Shown here: positions 50,458-59,155 of the stretch, in pieces
Layout: each line of letters opens with the position of its first letter
Position numbering within the stretch: position 1 is the stretch's first letter
NCBI GenBank assembly: GCA_051006995.1
Contig: JBPCSQ010000020.1
Coordinates: 1 to 64,000 of the forward strand
Length of the DNA stretch: 64,000 nt
Origin: JAIQGF01 sp051006995
Lineage (GTDB): Bacteria; Acidobacteriota; Terriglobia; Terriglobales; Acidobacteriaceae
Reading direction: 5' to 3'
The notes under the pieces: generated by a model
What the model was told of the DNA's origin: nothing
Databases searched by the model: none
The model's input: only the letters and a program-made list of their open reading frames with translations
Translations under genes and position numbers: made by a program

Positions 50458-52538
50458 CTCTCCAACAATTGGGCGGCGCGAATCAGCGCCTGCGTGAGCT
50501 GCTGTAATTGCTCGGCGGCTGTCAGGGCATCGCCGCGGTCGCTAGCTTCGTTTACGCCGGGGATAGTCGAGGCGGTATACCCCTTGAGATCGGCCGGGGC
50601 ATAAATCGCGTGCCGGAACCAGTTTCGGCGCGGCAGGCCGTCAGGCAGAAGCAGAGCGCGCTCGGTCGCAAGCAGAATTTTGTTCAGCCGCTCGAGACCG
50701 GCAGTATCGGCTTCCGGCCCCGCGCGTGCGCCCAGTTTGTTCATGACGCTCCCGGCGCGGGTGAGTCGGCGGGCAGCGGCCAGAGCAGCGTCGAAGCTCG
50801 GCGCACGCTCGCCGAGGTGCTGCGTGGCATTGCTGCGCGCCGCTTCCAAATACGAGGCGATCTCTTTGCCGTAAGTTTCATAATCGTGCGGCAGAACGGC
50901 GGCATCCGCCATGCGCAAAACCTGGAGGCCGTAGACGCGCGCGATTTCCTGCGTATAAGCAAACGTGCGGTCGCCGAATTTCTTGTACCAGGCGAAATTG
51001 TCGAAGACGGAGTGATACACGCCGTAGTGCGTGCTGGCGGACCGGATGTCGGTGGCCGGCACGCCCGAGTGGTCGAAGAAGGAAGTGAAGTCGGATCCGC
51101 TTCCCAGGCTGCCGACGGGAGGTTCCGCCCCGGGAGCCAGGCCCGGAGCCGGACTGCGGCGCGCGGAGTTGCGCCAGTCGTCGTAGAGCGTCCCGCCCTT
51201 GGGGCTGGGCACCGCGCGCGTGATGTCGCGCAGGAACCGATACAGGCTCGGCACCGCGGACGCGCGGAAATCCGGCCCCACCGCGCCGGTATCCACGTTG
51301 GCGTAGAGCGCGGCCTTTTCCAGTTCCTTCTCGTGCTGCTCCACCCATTCGGTGGAGCCGATCAGGCCTTGTTCTTCAGCGTCCCAACTGGCGAAGACGA
51401 TCGTGCGCCGCGGGTGCCAGCCCGATTGCAGCAGCCGTCCGATGCCGCGCGCCGCCTCCAGCATTGCGGTGGTGCCGCTGATCGGGTCCACGGCGCCGTA
51501 CACCCACGCGTCTCGGTGCGCTCCCGCGATCACCAGTTCGTCCGGCCAGTTAGTGCCGCGCGTTTTGGCGATTACGTCCCAGATGCTGCGATAGCCGTAA
51601 TCCTGCTTCAGGTGGAGCTTGACCCGCACCGGCCCCGGCCCCACGTGATACGTGAAGGGCAGCGCGCCCTGCCACTCGCGCGGAGTTTCCGAACCACCCA
51701 GCGCCGCTAAGATTGGAGAGGCGTCGTGCCAGGAGAGCGGCGTCGTGGGAATCCTGGGCACGTCGGGCGACAACTTCGGATCAATCCGCTTGGCGTCCGG
51801 TGTCGAAGCCCAACCGGGCGTGGTCGGATCTCCCGGGTGTTCGAAGCCGAACTCGACCGTCCCGAACTGCACGCCGGTCTCCGGCCGCCACGGTCCTTTC
51901 GGGTAAACGTCACCGCGGAAGTAGCCGTCATCCATGGGATCGGAATAAATCAGCACGCCCGCGGCGCCGTTCTCCTGCGCCATGTACGCCTTGACGCCTC
52001 GAAAATTTTCCCCGTAGCGCATGAGGACGATCTTCCCGCGAGCGTCCACCCCGAGTTCCTTCAGCTTCTGGAAATCTTCCGGGCGGCCGTAGTTTGCATA
52101 GATGACTTCCGCCTCCACATCGCCCGAAGGCGAGTACCCGCTGAACGGCAGCGGGATGCGAGCGTCGTCCTGATACGGATCGCCGTCTTCCACGTGCTCC
52201 CTTGTGGGCCCGCGCATAATGGTGGCGCCGTTCGGCGCCAGCGCCTCGACGCTGATCTCGGCTGGATAGTTCATCCAGACTTTGTACTCGACGATCTCGG
52301 TGTCAAAGCCCCACTCGCGGAATTTGCGCGCAACGTACTCGGCAGTCTTGCGGTCTTCGGGCGACCCGGCAATGTGCGGCGCGGCGCTTAGGATTTTCAT
52401 GTGCTGCTCGGCCGAGCGCGGGTCGGGCACGGCGAGGAACTGCTGTTCGAGCAACTTCTCCACACCGGAGCGCGGCGCTTGCGCCTGCGTGGCGACGCAG
52501 AGAACGGCCAGGATGGCGGCGAGACGCAGACGACGCAT
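50445..52538 (-). CDS. Secreted M28 carboxypeptidase, glutamate carboxypeptidase II-like
   Basis: 697 residues. Signal peptide RLAAILAVLCVATQAQA. An N-terminal PA insert (about 115-310, KIVLMRYGENFRGVKAY) precedes the zinc peptidase domain. The metal ligands are in AGAHRDAWVYGAVDPISGTT and the Glu pair in SWDAEEQGLIGS. The C-terminal helical dimerisation domain is of the transferrin-receptor type. The order matches human GCPII and bacterial homologues that cleave C-terminal Glu. It is exported. A tail-to-tail overlap with pepE is noted. Confidence 0.92.
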   Translation of the reverse strand: MRRLRLAAILAVLCVATQAQAPRSGVEKLLEQQFLAVPDPRSAEQHMKILSAAPHIAGSPEDRKTAEYVARKFREWGFDTEIVEYKVWMNYPAEISVEALAPNGATIMRGPTREHVEDGDPYQDDARIPLPFSGYSPSGDVEAEVIYANYGRPEDFQKLKELGVDARGKIVLMRYGENFRGVKAYMAQENGAAGVLIYSDPMDDGYFRGDVYPKGPWRPETGVQFGTVEFGFEHPGDPTTPGWASTPDAKRIDPKLSPDVPRIPTTPLSWHDASPILAALGGSETPREWQGALPFTYHVGPGPVRVKLHLKQDYGYRSIWDVIAKTRGTNWPDELVIAGAHRDAWVYGAVDPISGTTAMLEAARGIGRLLQSGWHPRRTIVFASWDAEEQGLIGSTEWVEQHEKELEKAALYANVDTGAVGPDFRASAVPSLYRFLRDITRAVPSPKGGTLYDDWRNSARRSPAPGLAPGAEPPVGSLGSGSDFTSFFDHSGVPATDIRSASTHYGVYHSVFDNFAWYKKFGDRTFAYTQEIARVYGLQVLRMADAAVLPHDYETYGKEIASYLEAARSNATQHLGERAPSFDAALAAARRLTRAGSVMNKLGARAGPEADTAGLERLNKILLATERALLLPDGLPRRNWFRHAIYAPADLKGYTASTIPGVNEASDRGDALTAAEQLQQLTQALIRAAQLLESYKP

Positions 52539-52586
52539 GAGTGTGTGAGTTTAAAGGCTGCACCGCAATGGCGCAAAACAAACCAG

Positions 52587-52660
52587 CCGCAGATCTACAC
52601 AGATCAACACTGATCCGGCTTATGTCTTCCGATCCGTGTTGATCTGTGTAAACCAGTGGC
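52587..52660. repeat. ACACAGATCAACAC/GTGTTGATCTGTGT palindrome between M28 and kbl
   Basis: ACACAGATCAACACTGATCCGG (52597-52618) inverts to CCGATCCGTGTTGATCTGTGT (52629-52649), near-perfectly. The outer flanks CCGCAGATCT and CCAGTGGCAGAT belong to the same word family as the elements at 645, 25061 and 27620. It lies 11 bases before the kbl stop codon on the other strand. Confidence 0.85.
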
Positions 52661-52670
52661 AGATTGCTTT

Positions 52671-53885
52671 TTACGAAATGATTCCCAATCGTTTCCCCAC
52701 TCGCCCGAGCACTTCCAGCGCTTTGTCCAGTTCCTGGCGCGTGTGGGTGGCGCTCATGATGGTGCGGATGCGCGCTTTGCCCTCCGGCACGGTGGGGAAG
52801 GCAAGGCCGGTCGCCATTACCCCTTCCTTGAACAGCTCGCGTGAGAACTCCATCGCCACCCGCCCTTCGCCGGTGATGATCGGCGTAATCGGCGTTTCGC
52901 TCTTCGGCGTGTTGCGGCCGCCAATGTCGAATCCCAGATTGCCGAGCTCCTTCTTGAAGTAGCGTGTGTTCTCCCAAAGCTTCTCGATGCGCTCGGGCTC
53001 CTGCTCCAGCACCTCGAACGCAGCGATGCAGGTGGCGGCCACCGATGGCGGATGCGAGGTTGAAAACAGGAACGGCCGCCCGCGGTGGTAGAGGAACTCA
53101 ATGAGGTCGCGCGTTCCACAAACGTAGCCGCCGAGCGCGCCGATAGCCTTTGACAGCGTGCCCACCTGGATGTCCACCCGGCCATGCATGCCGAAGTGGT
53201 CAATCGTGCCGCGGCCGTTGCGGCCCAGCACGCCGGAAGCGTGCGCGTCGTCCACCATCATGATGGCGCCGTATTTCTCAGCGAGATCGCACAGCGCGGG
53301 CAGCGGCGCAATGTCGCCGTCCATGGAAAACACGCCGTCGGTGATCAGCAGCTTGCGCCCGGGCTGGTTCGCCACCGACTTCAGTTGTTCCTCGGCATGC
53401 GCCGCGTCTTTGTGGTGGAAGACAAGAATTTTCGCCTTCGAGAGCCGCGCCCCATCAATGATGGAAGCGTGGTTGAGCTCGTCGGAAATGATGAAGTCAT
53501 CCTTGCCGAGCACCGCGGAAACCGTCCCTGAGTTGGCCGTGAACCCCGACTGGAATACGACGCTGGCTTCCACGTTCTTGAAGCGCGCAATCTTCTCTTC
53601 CAGGTCCATGTGGATCTTCATGGTGCCCGCGATGGTGCGAACCGCACCCGAGCCGACGCCGTACTTGCGGGTGGCCTCCAGCGCCGCTGCACGCAGCTTG
53701 GGGTGCGTCGTCAGCCCGAGGTAGTTGTTCGACGCCAGATTGATGACGTGGCGGCCGTCGAACGTGCACTCCGGCGCCTGCTCGTCTTCCAGAACGCGCA
53801 GGCGGAAGTACGTGCCCTTGTTCTTCAGTTCGTTGAGCTGCTCGCCGAGATAGGAGAGCGGGTTGGTGCGGGTGGCAGTTGGCAT
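52671..53885 (-). CDS. kbl: Glycine C-acetyltransferase (2-amino-3-ketobutyrate CoA ligase)
   Basis: 404 residues of PLP-dependent fold type I. It splits 2-amino-3-oxobutyrate with CoA to glycine and acetyl-CoA. NLASNNYLGLTTHPKL, MVDDAHASGVLGRNGRGT and the PLP lysine in VGTLSKAIGALGGY are visible. ATG 53885 (PTATRTNPLSYL) is preceded by GGGGTG; the upstream ATG 53906 is in frame. With tdh on the same strand it forms the threonine-to-glycine pathway. Confidence 0.96.
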   Translation of the reverse strand: MPTATRTNPLSYLGEQLNELKNKGTYFRLRVLEDEQAPECTFDGRHVINLASNNYLGLTTHPKLRAAALEATRKYGVGSGAVRTIAGTMKIHMDLEEKIARFKNVEASVVFQSGFTANSGTVSAVLGKDDFIISDELNHASIIDGARLSKAKILVFHHKDAAHAEEQLKSVANQPGRKLLITDGVFSMDGDIAPLPALCDLAEKYGAIMMVDDAHASGVLGRNGRGTIDHFGMHGRVDIQVGTLSKAIGALGGYVCGTRDLIEFLYHRGRPFLFSTSHPPSVAATCIAAFEVLEQEPERIEKLWENTRYFKKELGNLGFDIGGRNTPKSETPITPIITGEGRVAMEFSRELFKEGVMATGLAFPTVPEGKARIRTIMSATHTRQELDKALEVLGRVGKRLGIIS

Positions 53886-53917
53886 TTTCACCCCGAGCGA
53901 TCGCACCTGGCGCGATC

Positions 53918-54011
53918 GAATGAAGAATTAAGAATGCAGAATGAAGAATGGAATGCCGCGACTCCCCGGGACTCGACAAATTCTTAATTCTGGCTTCTTA
54001 ATTCTTCATTC
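53918..54011. repeat. GAATTAAGAA/TTCTTAATTC palindrome between kbl and tdh
   Basis: The left arm 53918-53949 and right arm 53980-54011 are 32-base inverses with only three or four mismatches, around a 30-base GC-rich centre. It is the clearest of the word elements. The tdh stop codon overlaps the right edge. The stem may stop or slow RNA polymerase between the two genes. Confidence 0.92.
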
Positions 54012-55062
54012 ACCGGCTTCCGTTCGGGTAGAGCAGGATCTTGCTGGCCTGACCGGTCTTCAGCCGCTCCATGCCCTTGTTGAAGTCCTTCATCGCCAGC
54101 TTGTCGGTGATTACCGGATGCAGGTCGAGCTTGCCGGCCTTGAGCAGCGCTGTCATCTGGTACCAGGTCTGGTACATGCGGCGTCCATTGATGCCCTGGA
54201 CGGTGATGCCCTTGAAAATAATGTCGTCGGAAAAATTCAGCGCGATGGGCTTGTTGGTCAAACCGAGCAGCGAAATACGCCCGCCGCGCCGCACGATGTC
54301 GAAGGCAATTCGAATGGCGTCGGGATGGCCCGCCATTTCGCAAACCACATCCACGCCGTTGCCGCCGGTCACGTCCTGGATGATCTGCCGCACGTCCTGC
54401 GTCGCGGGATCGAGGACGTAATCGGCCTTCATGTCGCGCGCTATCTTGCGGCGATACTCATTCACCTCGATGGCGAAGACGTTGGTCGCGCCGCAGGCGC
54501 GCGCCACGGCGATGGCAAACAGCCCGATGGGACCGCAGCCGGTGATGGCGACGGTTTTGGCCGCAACGTCACCTGCGAGCACCGTGTGCACGGCGTTGCC
54601 GAGCGGATCAAGAATCGAGGCGTACTCCTGCGGAATGGCCGGATCGAGCTTCCAGATGTTCGACTCGGGAATTACGACGTATTCGGCAAAGGCGCCGTTC
54701 TGGTCCACCCCGATGATGGAAACGTGCTGGCAGATGTGCGCTTCGCCGGTGCGGCATTGCAAGCATTTGCCGCAGGCGACGTGCATTTCCCCCGATACGA
54801 AATCGCCCTCTTTCACCGTGGTGACTTCGTCACCGAATGCGGCGACCGTGCCGCAGAATTCGTGCCCGGGAATCAGCGGCGGATGAATGCGGTGCTGTGC
54901 CCACGGGTCCCAGTTGTAGATGTGCAGGTCGGTTCCGCAGACGCTGGCCACGCTGACTTTGACCAGCACGTCGGTGCGTCCGAAGCCGGGAATCTTGACC
55001 TCGCGGATCTCGGCGCCCGGTTTGGCTTCGGGCTTCATTACCGCCAGCATGGTATCCGGCAT
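54010..55062 (-). CDS. tdh: L-threonine 3-dehydrogenase
   Basis: 350 residues of the zinc-dependent medium-chain dehydrogenase family. The catalytic zinc Cys is in SVCGTDLH; the structural zinc is held by CGKCLQCRTGEAHIC. The NAD site has GCGPIGLFAIAVARA. It oxidises threonine to 2-amino-3-oxobutyrate, which kbl then cleaves. Gene order is tdh then kbl on the minus strand, separated by the palindrome. Confidence 0.96.
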   Translation of the reverse strand: MPDTMLAVMKPEAKPGAEIREVKIPGFGRTDVLVKVSVASVCGTDLHIYNWDPWAQHRIHPPLIPGHEFCGTVAAFGDEVTTVKEGDFVSGEMHVACGKCLQCRTGEAHICQHVSIIGVDQNGAFAEYVVIPESNIWKLDPAIPQEYASILDPLGNAVHTVLAGDVAAKTVAITGCGPIGLFAIAVARACGATNVFAIEVNEYRRKIARDMKADYVLDPATQDVRQIIQDVTGGNGVDVVCEMAGHPDAIRIAFDIVRRGGRISLLGLTNKPIALNFSDDIIFKGITVQGINGRRMYQTWYQMTALLKAGKLDLHPVITDKLAMKDFNKGMERLKTGQASKILLYPNGSR

Positions 55063-55128
55063 GGTTCCTCTGGCGCGCAGCAGAAGCGCGCGAAATGTGG
55101 GGGCAAACTCGTAAGTTTAGCACGCAAT

Positions 55129-55467
55129 CTACGCCGGATTGTTGCTGGCGACCGGCGTCGTCGTCGGGCTGACGATCTGTAGCTCCATTTCAATCCCACC
55201 AATCCATCCGGCAATGAGGTTGTACACGAAAGCGCCAAGAGCACCCATGACAAATCCCATCAGTCCGTAAATAAAGGGCGCCGCAATTGCAAAACCCACG
55301 CCGAAGAACACCGGGAAAGGCTGAGCGTTTGGTTGCTGCTTCGCCGCGAGTGAGCCAATCGCGAAGAACAGAAGGAAAAACGGGACGAAGCACAACCCCA
55401 TTGCAGCGTAGCAAAGGCCAGATATCTTGGCGACCGACAATACCCCGAATGACTTGATTCGTGTCAT
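55129..55467 (-). CDS. Small membrane protein, DUF3566-like
   Basis: 112 residues with two or three membrane helices. It starts TRIKSFGVLSVAKISGLCYA, then LCFVPFFLLFFAIGS, and ends in GALGAFVYNLIAGWIGGIEMEL. I associate this end with DUF3566-type proteins of unknown role. GGGAG is eight bases before ATG 55467; the extra upstream codons (to 55524) are not supported. It lies upstream of tdh on the same strand. Confidence 0.7.
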   Translation of the reverse strand: MTRIKSFGVLSVAKISGLCYAAMGLCFVPFFLLFFAIGSLAAKQQPNAQPFPVFFGVGFAIAAPFIYGLMGFVMGALGAFVYNLIAGWIGGIEMELQIVSPTTTPVASNNPA

Positions 55468-55713
55468 GCGCTTGTCTCCCTGGAATTGCGCGTGGATTGT
55501 GCGCCCCAACGCCGGTGATTGCAATCATGCGCACACGCGAGGCCGGGTGTGCTACCGTTCTGTTCAAGGGGCGCAGGATTGGCAACACCCAAACGGCGTG
55601 CGCGCATCTTGTCGAGTGAGTGCAGGCCACATCCTCGCTGCTCCTTTCTTGCTCCGCTCCTGAACCGCTGGTTGTTGCGCGGCCTTGCCGCCGTTGCGAA
55701 GGTACGTTCGTAA

Positions 55714-57270
55714 GTGAAAGTTCACCTCGTTAATCCGAGTGATGTGGCGTTCGGGACAGCCGTCATTACGCCACGCTGGCTGTACGTGATCGCGGCTGCG
55801 ACCCCGCGTTCTTACGAAGATCCCGCCATTGTGGACGAGACTCTAGCTGCGATCGATCCGAAGAGCATCCGCAGCGGGGACGTCGTCGGGATTGGCATCC
55901 ATACGGCGAATGCGCTCCGCGGCTACGGGATCGGCCGAATGGCGCGCCAGCGCGGTGCTTACGTCGTCTTCGGTGGAATCCACGCGACCTTGTATCCGCA
56001 AGAGGCCATGGAACTCGGTGGCGCGCACGCCGTCGTGCAAGGCGATGGCGATCAGATCTGGCCCGTGGTTCTGGCGGACTGCAGCCGCGACGCCCCGAAA
56101 CCGATTTACGCCGGCGGGCGGATCGAGGCCGGCAAGTTCGCTTCTGCGCGCTGGGACCTGCTTCCGCGTAACCGGTACATGTGGGCCTCGGTGCAAACGG
56201 TGCGCGGCTGCCCGAAGCATTGCTCGTTCTGCTCGGTCTGGCGCACCGACGGACAGCAGCCACGCCAGCGCTCCTCCGATGCGGTGATCGAAGAAATTGT
56301 CGAGCTGCGCCGGCGCGGGTTTCGTTTCATCGCGCTCGCCGACGATAACTTCTACCCGGTCACGCTGAGCGACCTGCGCCTGGCGGCATCGCAGCACAAT
56401 TCTGCCCGTCTGCACGAGTTGGAATCGCTGCGCGCGGAGCGCTTTGAATTGATGGCGCGCCTGGCGAAGCTTCCACCCGACATGTGCTTTTTCACGCAGA
56501 TCACCATGGAAGCGGCGGAGGATCCGGAGTTCCTCGATGCTATGAAGGCAGCCCGCATCAAGGGCGCCCTGGTGGGCGTGGAAGCAGTCACCCCGGAAGG
56601 ACTGAAGGACGTCTACAAGGATTTCAACCTCGCGGGCGAACATCTCGTGCAACGCCTGCAAACCTTCCGGCGCCACGGCGTCCATGTCCTGGGATCCTTC
56701 ATTTTCGGGTTGCCGAGCGATACCTCCGCCACTTTTATGGCCACCGAAGATGTGGCGGAGCGCGCGGAACTGACATTTGCGCAGTTTGTAATGCTTACGC
56801 CCTTTCCCGGCACTGTCGATTTCAGCAAATGGGAAAAAGCTCTGGGAGACAATCCTGAAATCATCGCCGGGGTCCCTATCACCCGCCGATGGTTGATCCC
56901 CGAGCATCTTCGGCCCAAGCTTTTCTGGACGCATCCGGTGATGTCAAGCGAGGAGATTCGACGCCAGACACAGGCGGTTTGGGACAAGTTTTACGCTTGG
57001 GGTTCGATCTGGAGGCGTTCGCGCTTCCTCAAGTCGCGCCGAGGCCGCCTGGCTTTCCTGCTCATTTCCAGGATTTACCGCCACATGTACGCCGATACCG
57101 GCATTGCCACCGATAGCGCCAGAAAATCTTCGTCGGCTCGTTGGGCACGTTGGTTGGCAAAGCCTTGCCGGCGGCTGTTCGCTGGCCGCCCGATGCCGGA
57201 GCTCCAAGTGCCACCGCCCATATCGGCGGCTGAAGAGCGAGCGGCGCAGACCTCTCTCGAAATCGCTTGA
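55714..57270 (+). CDS. B12-binding-domain radical SAM enzyme
   Basis: 518 residues. The N-terminal 130 residues resemble the cobalamin-binding fold (VVGIGIHTANALRGYG, YVVFGGIHATLYPQEA). The radical SAM core has the cluster motif RGCPKHCSFCSV (CxxxCxxC) near residue 165 and continues to about residue 395. The C-terminal part is basic and rich in Arg. Such enzymes methylate unreactive carbons in lipids, antibiotics or pigments (for example BchE and HpnR). The substrate cannot be read. GTG 55714 is five bases after TACGTT. It converges with a second radical SAM gene, 41 bases apart. Confidence 0.8.
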   Translation: MKVHLVNPSDVAFGTAVITPRWLYVIAAATPRSYEDPAIVDETLAAIDPKSIRSGDVVGIGIHTANALRGYGIGRMARQRGAYVVFGGIHATLYPQEAMELGGAHAVVQGDGDQIWPVVLADCSRDAPKPIYAGGRIEAGKFASARWDLLPRNRYMWASVQTVRGCPKHCSFCSVWRTDGQQPRQRSSDAVIEEIVELRRRGFRFIALADDNFYPVTLSDLRLAASQHNSARLHELESLRAERFELMARLAKLPPDMCFFTQITMEAAEDPEFLDAMKAARIKGALVGVEAVTPEGLKDVYKDFNLAGEHLVQRLQTFRRHGVHVLGSFIFGLPSDTSATFMATEDVAERAELTFAQFVMLTPFPGTVDFSKWEKALGDNPEIIAGVPITRRWLIPEHLRPKLFWTHPVMSSEEIRRQTQAVWDKFYAWGSIWRRSRFLKSRRGRLAFLLISRIYRHMYADTGIATDSARKSSSARWARWLAKPCRRLFAGRPMPELQVPPPISAAEERAAQTSLEIA

Positions 57271-57311
57271 CGCCGCTTCAGGCAGCAAAATTCCGAAGCC
57301 AAAACTGGAAA

Positions 57312-58349
57312 CTAATCCGACTGGATCTGCACCAGGTCTGGCGCTTCGCTCGGCGTGGGGGGAATTTGGAAAATTCTTTGCGGAGCGCGGAAGTTATCGA
57401 GGTAGGAAACCTGGTGCACGCACGAAACCGTACAGTGGGGCGCGCAGCTCTTTTCCGTCAGGTATTCGCGGCGGACATCCGCGAGCGTGTACTGCATCAG
57501 CGGCTTGGCCGGGTAGCCGCGCTGCTGCGAGCAGTAGTGCACCAAGCCGTCCTCGCAAATGTACAGGTAGCGCCCGCCGGCGCGGCAGCGCCAGTTGTTC
57601 GGGCGGCCGGCGGCGATATTGTCCTGGAAGCTGTTGATGCGCGAGTAGCTGCCCTTTTCCAACTTCTTCATCTCGTGATAGACGGCGCGCTCCTCCAGCG
57701 AAAGCGGCTGGAGCTGGCCGCCGCCGTTGTGAATGATGCCCACCGTCGAGGTGAATCCCAATTGCCGCGCACGCCGGCCGATCACCAGCGCATCGTTCGG
57801 ATTGCGAATGCCGCCGCCGACCACCGAGTTGATGTTGACGTGAAACTCCGCATGCTCGGCCAGCAACTGAAGTTTTTTGTCTAGAACCTTCAGGCTTTTC
57901 TTCGACACGTCGTCGGGATTGACGTTATCAATCGAGATTTGCAGGTGTTCCAGCCCGGCTCGGTTCAAACGCTGAATGCGCTCCGCGGTCAGCAGGTAGC
58001 CGTTGGTAATCAGCCCGGCAATCATGCCGCGACCGCGGGTGCGCCGGATCACGTCGTCCAGTTCGGGGTGCAGCAGGGGCTCGCCGCCGCTGATGGTGAT
58101 AATCGACGTCCCCAGCGATGCCAGCTTGTCAATGCGCGCAAACAGCGTGTCCAAAGCCACCGGCTTGGAAACATCATCGTACTCATTGCAGTAGGCGCAC
58201 GACAGATTGCAGCGCCGCATCGGGATCAGGTGCGCCAGCACCGGATGCCGCGTGGAGGCCAGCGCCTTGCCGATCATCCTCCACTCGCGCGTCCGCCGAT
58301 GGGCAGACTTCAGCCTGCGCCGAATTGTCAGAGAGAGACCCCGCATCAT
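57312..58349 (-). CDS. Radical SAM protein with C-terminal Cys-rich region
   Basis: About 345 residues. The cluster motif is CNLSCAYCN (CxxxCxxC) near residue 52, followed by ISGGEPLLHPELDD, which binds SAM. The C-terminal part has several more cysteines (CSQQRGYP, CAPHCTVSC), like a SPASM-type auxiliary-cluster domain. Members of this group modify peptides or other substrates; the target is unknown. ATG 58349 is seven bases after TAATAC. It is convergent with the B12 radical SAM gene. Confidence 0.8.
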   Translation of the reverse strand: MMRGLSLTIRRRLKSAHRRTREWRMIGKALASTRHPVLAHLIPMRRCNLSCAYCNEYDDVSKPVALDTLFARIDKLASLGTSIITISGGEPLLHPELDDVIRRTRGRGMIAGLITNGYLLTAERIQRLNRAGLEHLQISIDNVNPDDVSKKSLKVLDKKLQLLAEHAEFHVNINSVVGGGIRNPNDALVIGRRARQLGFTSTVGIIHNGGGQLQPLSLEERAVYHEMKKLEKGSYSRINSFQDNIAAGRPNNWRCRAGGRYLYICEDGLVHYCSQQRGYPAKPLMQYTLADVRREYLTEKSCAPHCTVSCVHQVSYLDNFRAPQRIFQIPPTPSEAPDLVQIQSD

Positions 58350-58513
58350 CAACAAAGTATTAGAGCACGCTGTTTAGCCTTAGGACGCAGGCAATCGTCC
58401 AGCGGAGCGAAATGCCGCCTGAACGGTGCGATTTGAAGGCTAAACGCTGGCGTCGTAAGCATTTGCGAGTCCCGGAACCAGCCGGCTCGGGACTCGCGGC
58501 TCGGGGCCTGTGC

Positions 58514-59068
58514 TTACTTCTTCTCCGGCTCCGCCTTCTTCGCCGTCGGCGGCAGAACGCCATTCAGACGCAGGTACATGGCGGCAGCGCCGTAGTGGTC
58601 GGCCCAGGTGCTGGCCAATCCAATGAGCGCGGATGCCTTGGTTGCAGGATGCCCGCCGAACAAGGTGATGGATTCGCCCAGTTGCGAGTCGTTGACGTTC
58701 TTCAGCACCGAACGGCAATAATCGAAGGAAGCCTTCACTTCGCTCTCCAGCTTGTCCTTGGGATCGGTCTCTTTGGCGTTCTCCTTCGGCGCAGCCTGGC
58801 CGGAAAGCTTGGCGCAAAGAAAATTGTTGGCTTCCGCGATGTGCGTCACCAGGTGGCCGAAGGTCATCTGCTCCGGCGTAGGCTTGTAGCTGTACTTCTC
58901 GGCCGGCATCGCATTCACGGCGGCGGTCAGGTTCTTCTCGTTCCGGTCGATCATGCCGCGCACGGCGTCGGTCACCGGGTTGGACGATTTGTTGTCTGGC
59001 GAACTCTGCTGGGCGGCAACGGTGGCAACCAGCAGCAGGACGAGCGAGAAACAGCGGATAATCTTCAT
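58514..59068 (-). CDS. Exported DinB-like four-helix protein
   Basis: 184 residues. Signal peptide MKIIRCFSLVLLLVATVAAQ. The mature part is a DinB/YfiT-like bundle, with a possible metal His pair in FGHLVTHIAE and a later His in STWADHYGAAA. DinB-like proteins include thiol-dependent transferases, but exported members have no assigned role. GGGGGAGG is a few bases before ATG 59068. A frame upstream to 59125 is ignored. Confidence 0.75.
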   Translation of the reverse strand: MKIIRCFSLVLLLVATVAAQQSSPDNKSSNPVTDAVRGMIDRNEKNLTAAVNAMPAEKYSYKPTPEQMTFGHLVTHIAEANNFLCAKLSGQAAPKENAKETDPKDKLESEVKASFDYCRSVLKNVNDSQLGESITLFGGHPATKASALIGLASTWADHYGAAAMYLRLNGVLPPTAKKAEPEKK

Positions 59069-59155
59069 TCCATCCTCCCCCACAAGAGGCAAACAAGAAT
59101 ACTCTGCCGCATCGGCGCGCGGCAATGGTTTGGTAGAGTGATGCCTGCGCCTTTC

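Noticed and set aside
55714..58349. Radical SAM pair as a ribosomally made peptide cluster
   Set aside because: The 41-base gap and flanks contain no precursor-like short ORF, and no peptidase or exporter is adjacent.
58412..59155. Upstream extension of the YeiH-type gene by about 240 codons
   Set aside because: It runs antisense through the DinB-like gene and has no family similarity; the transporter begins near 59141-59156.
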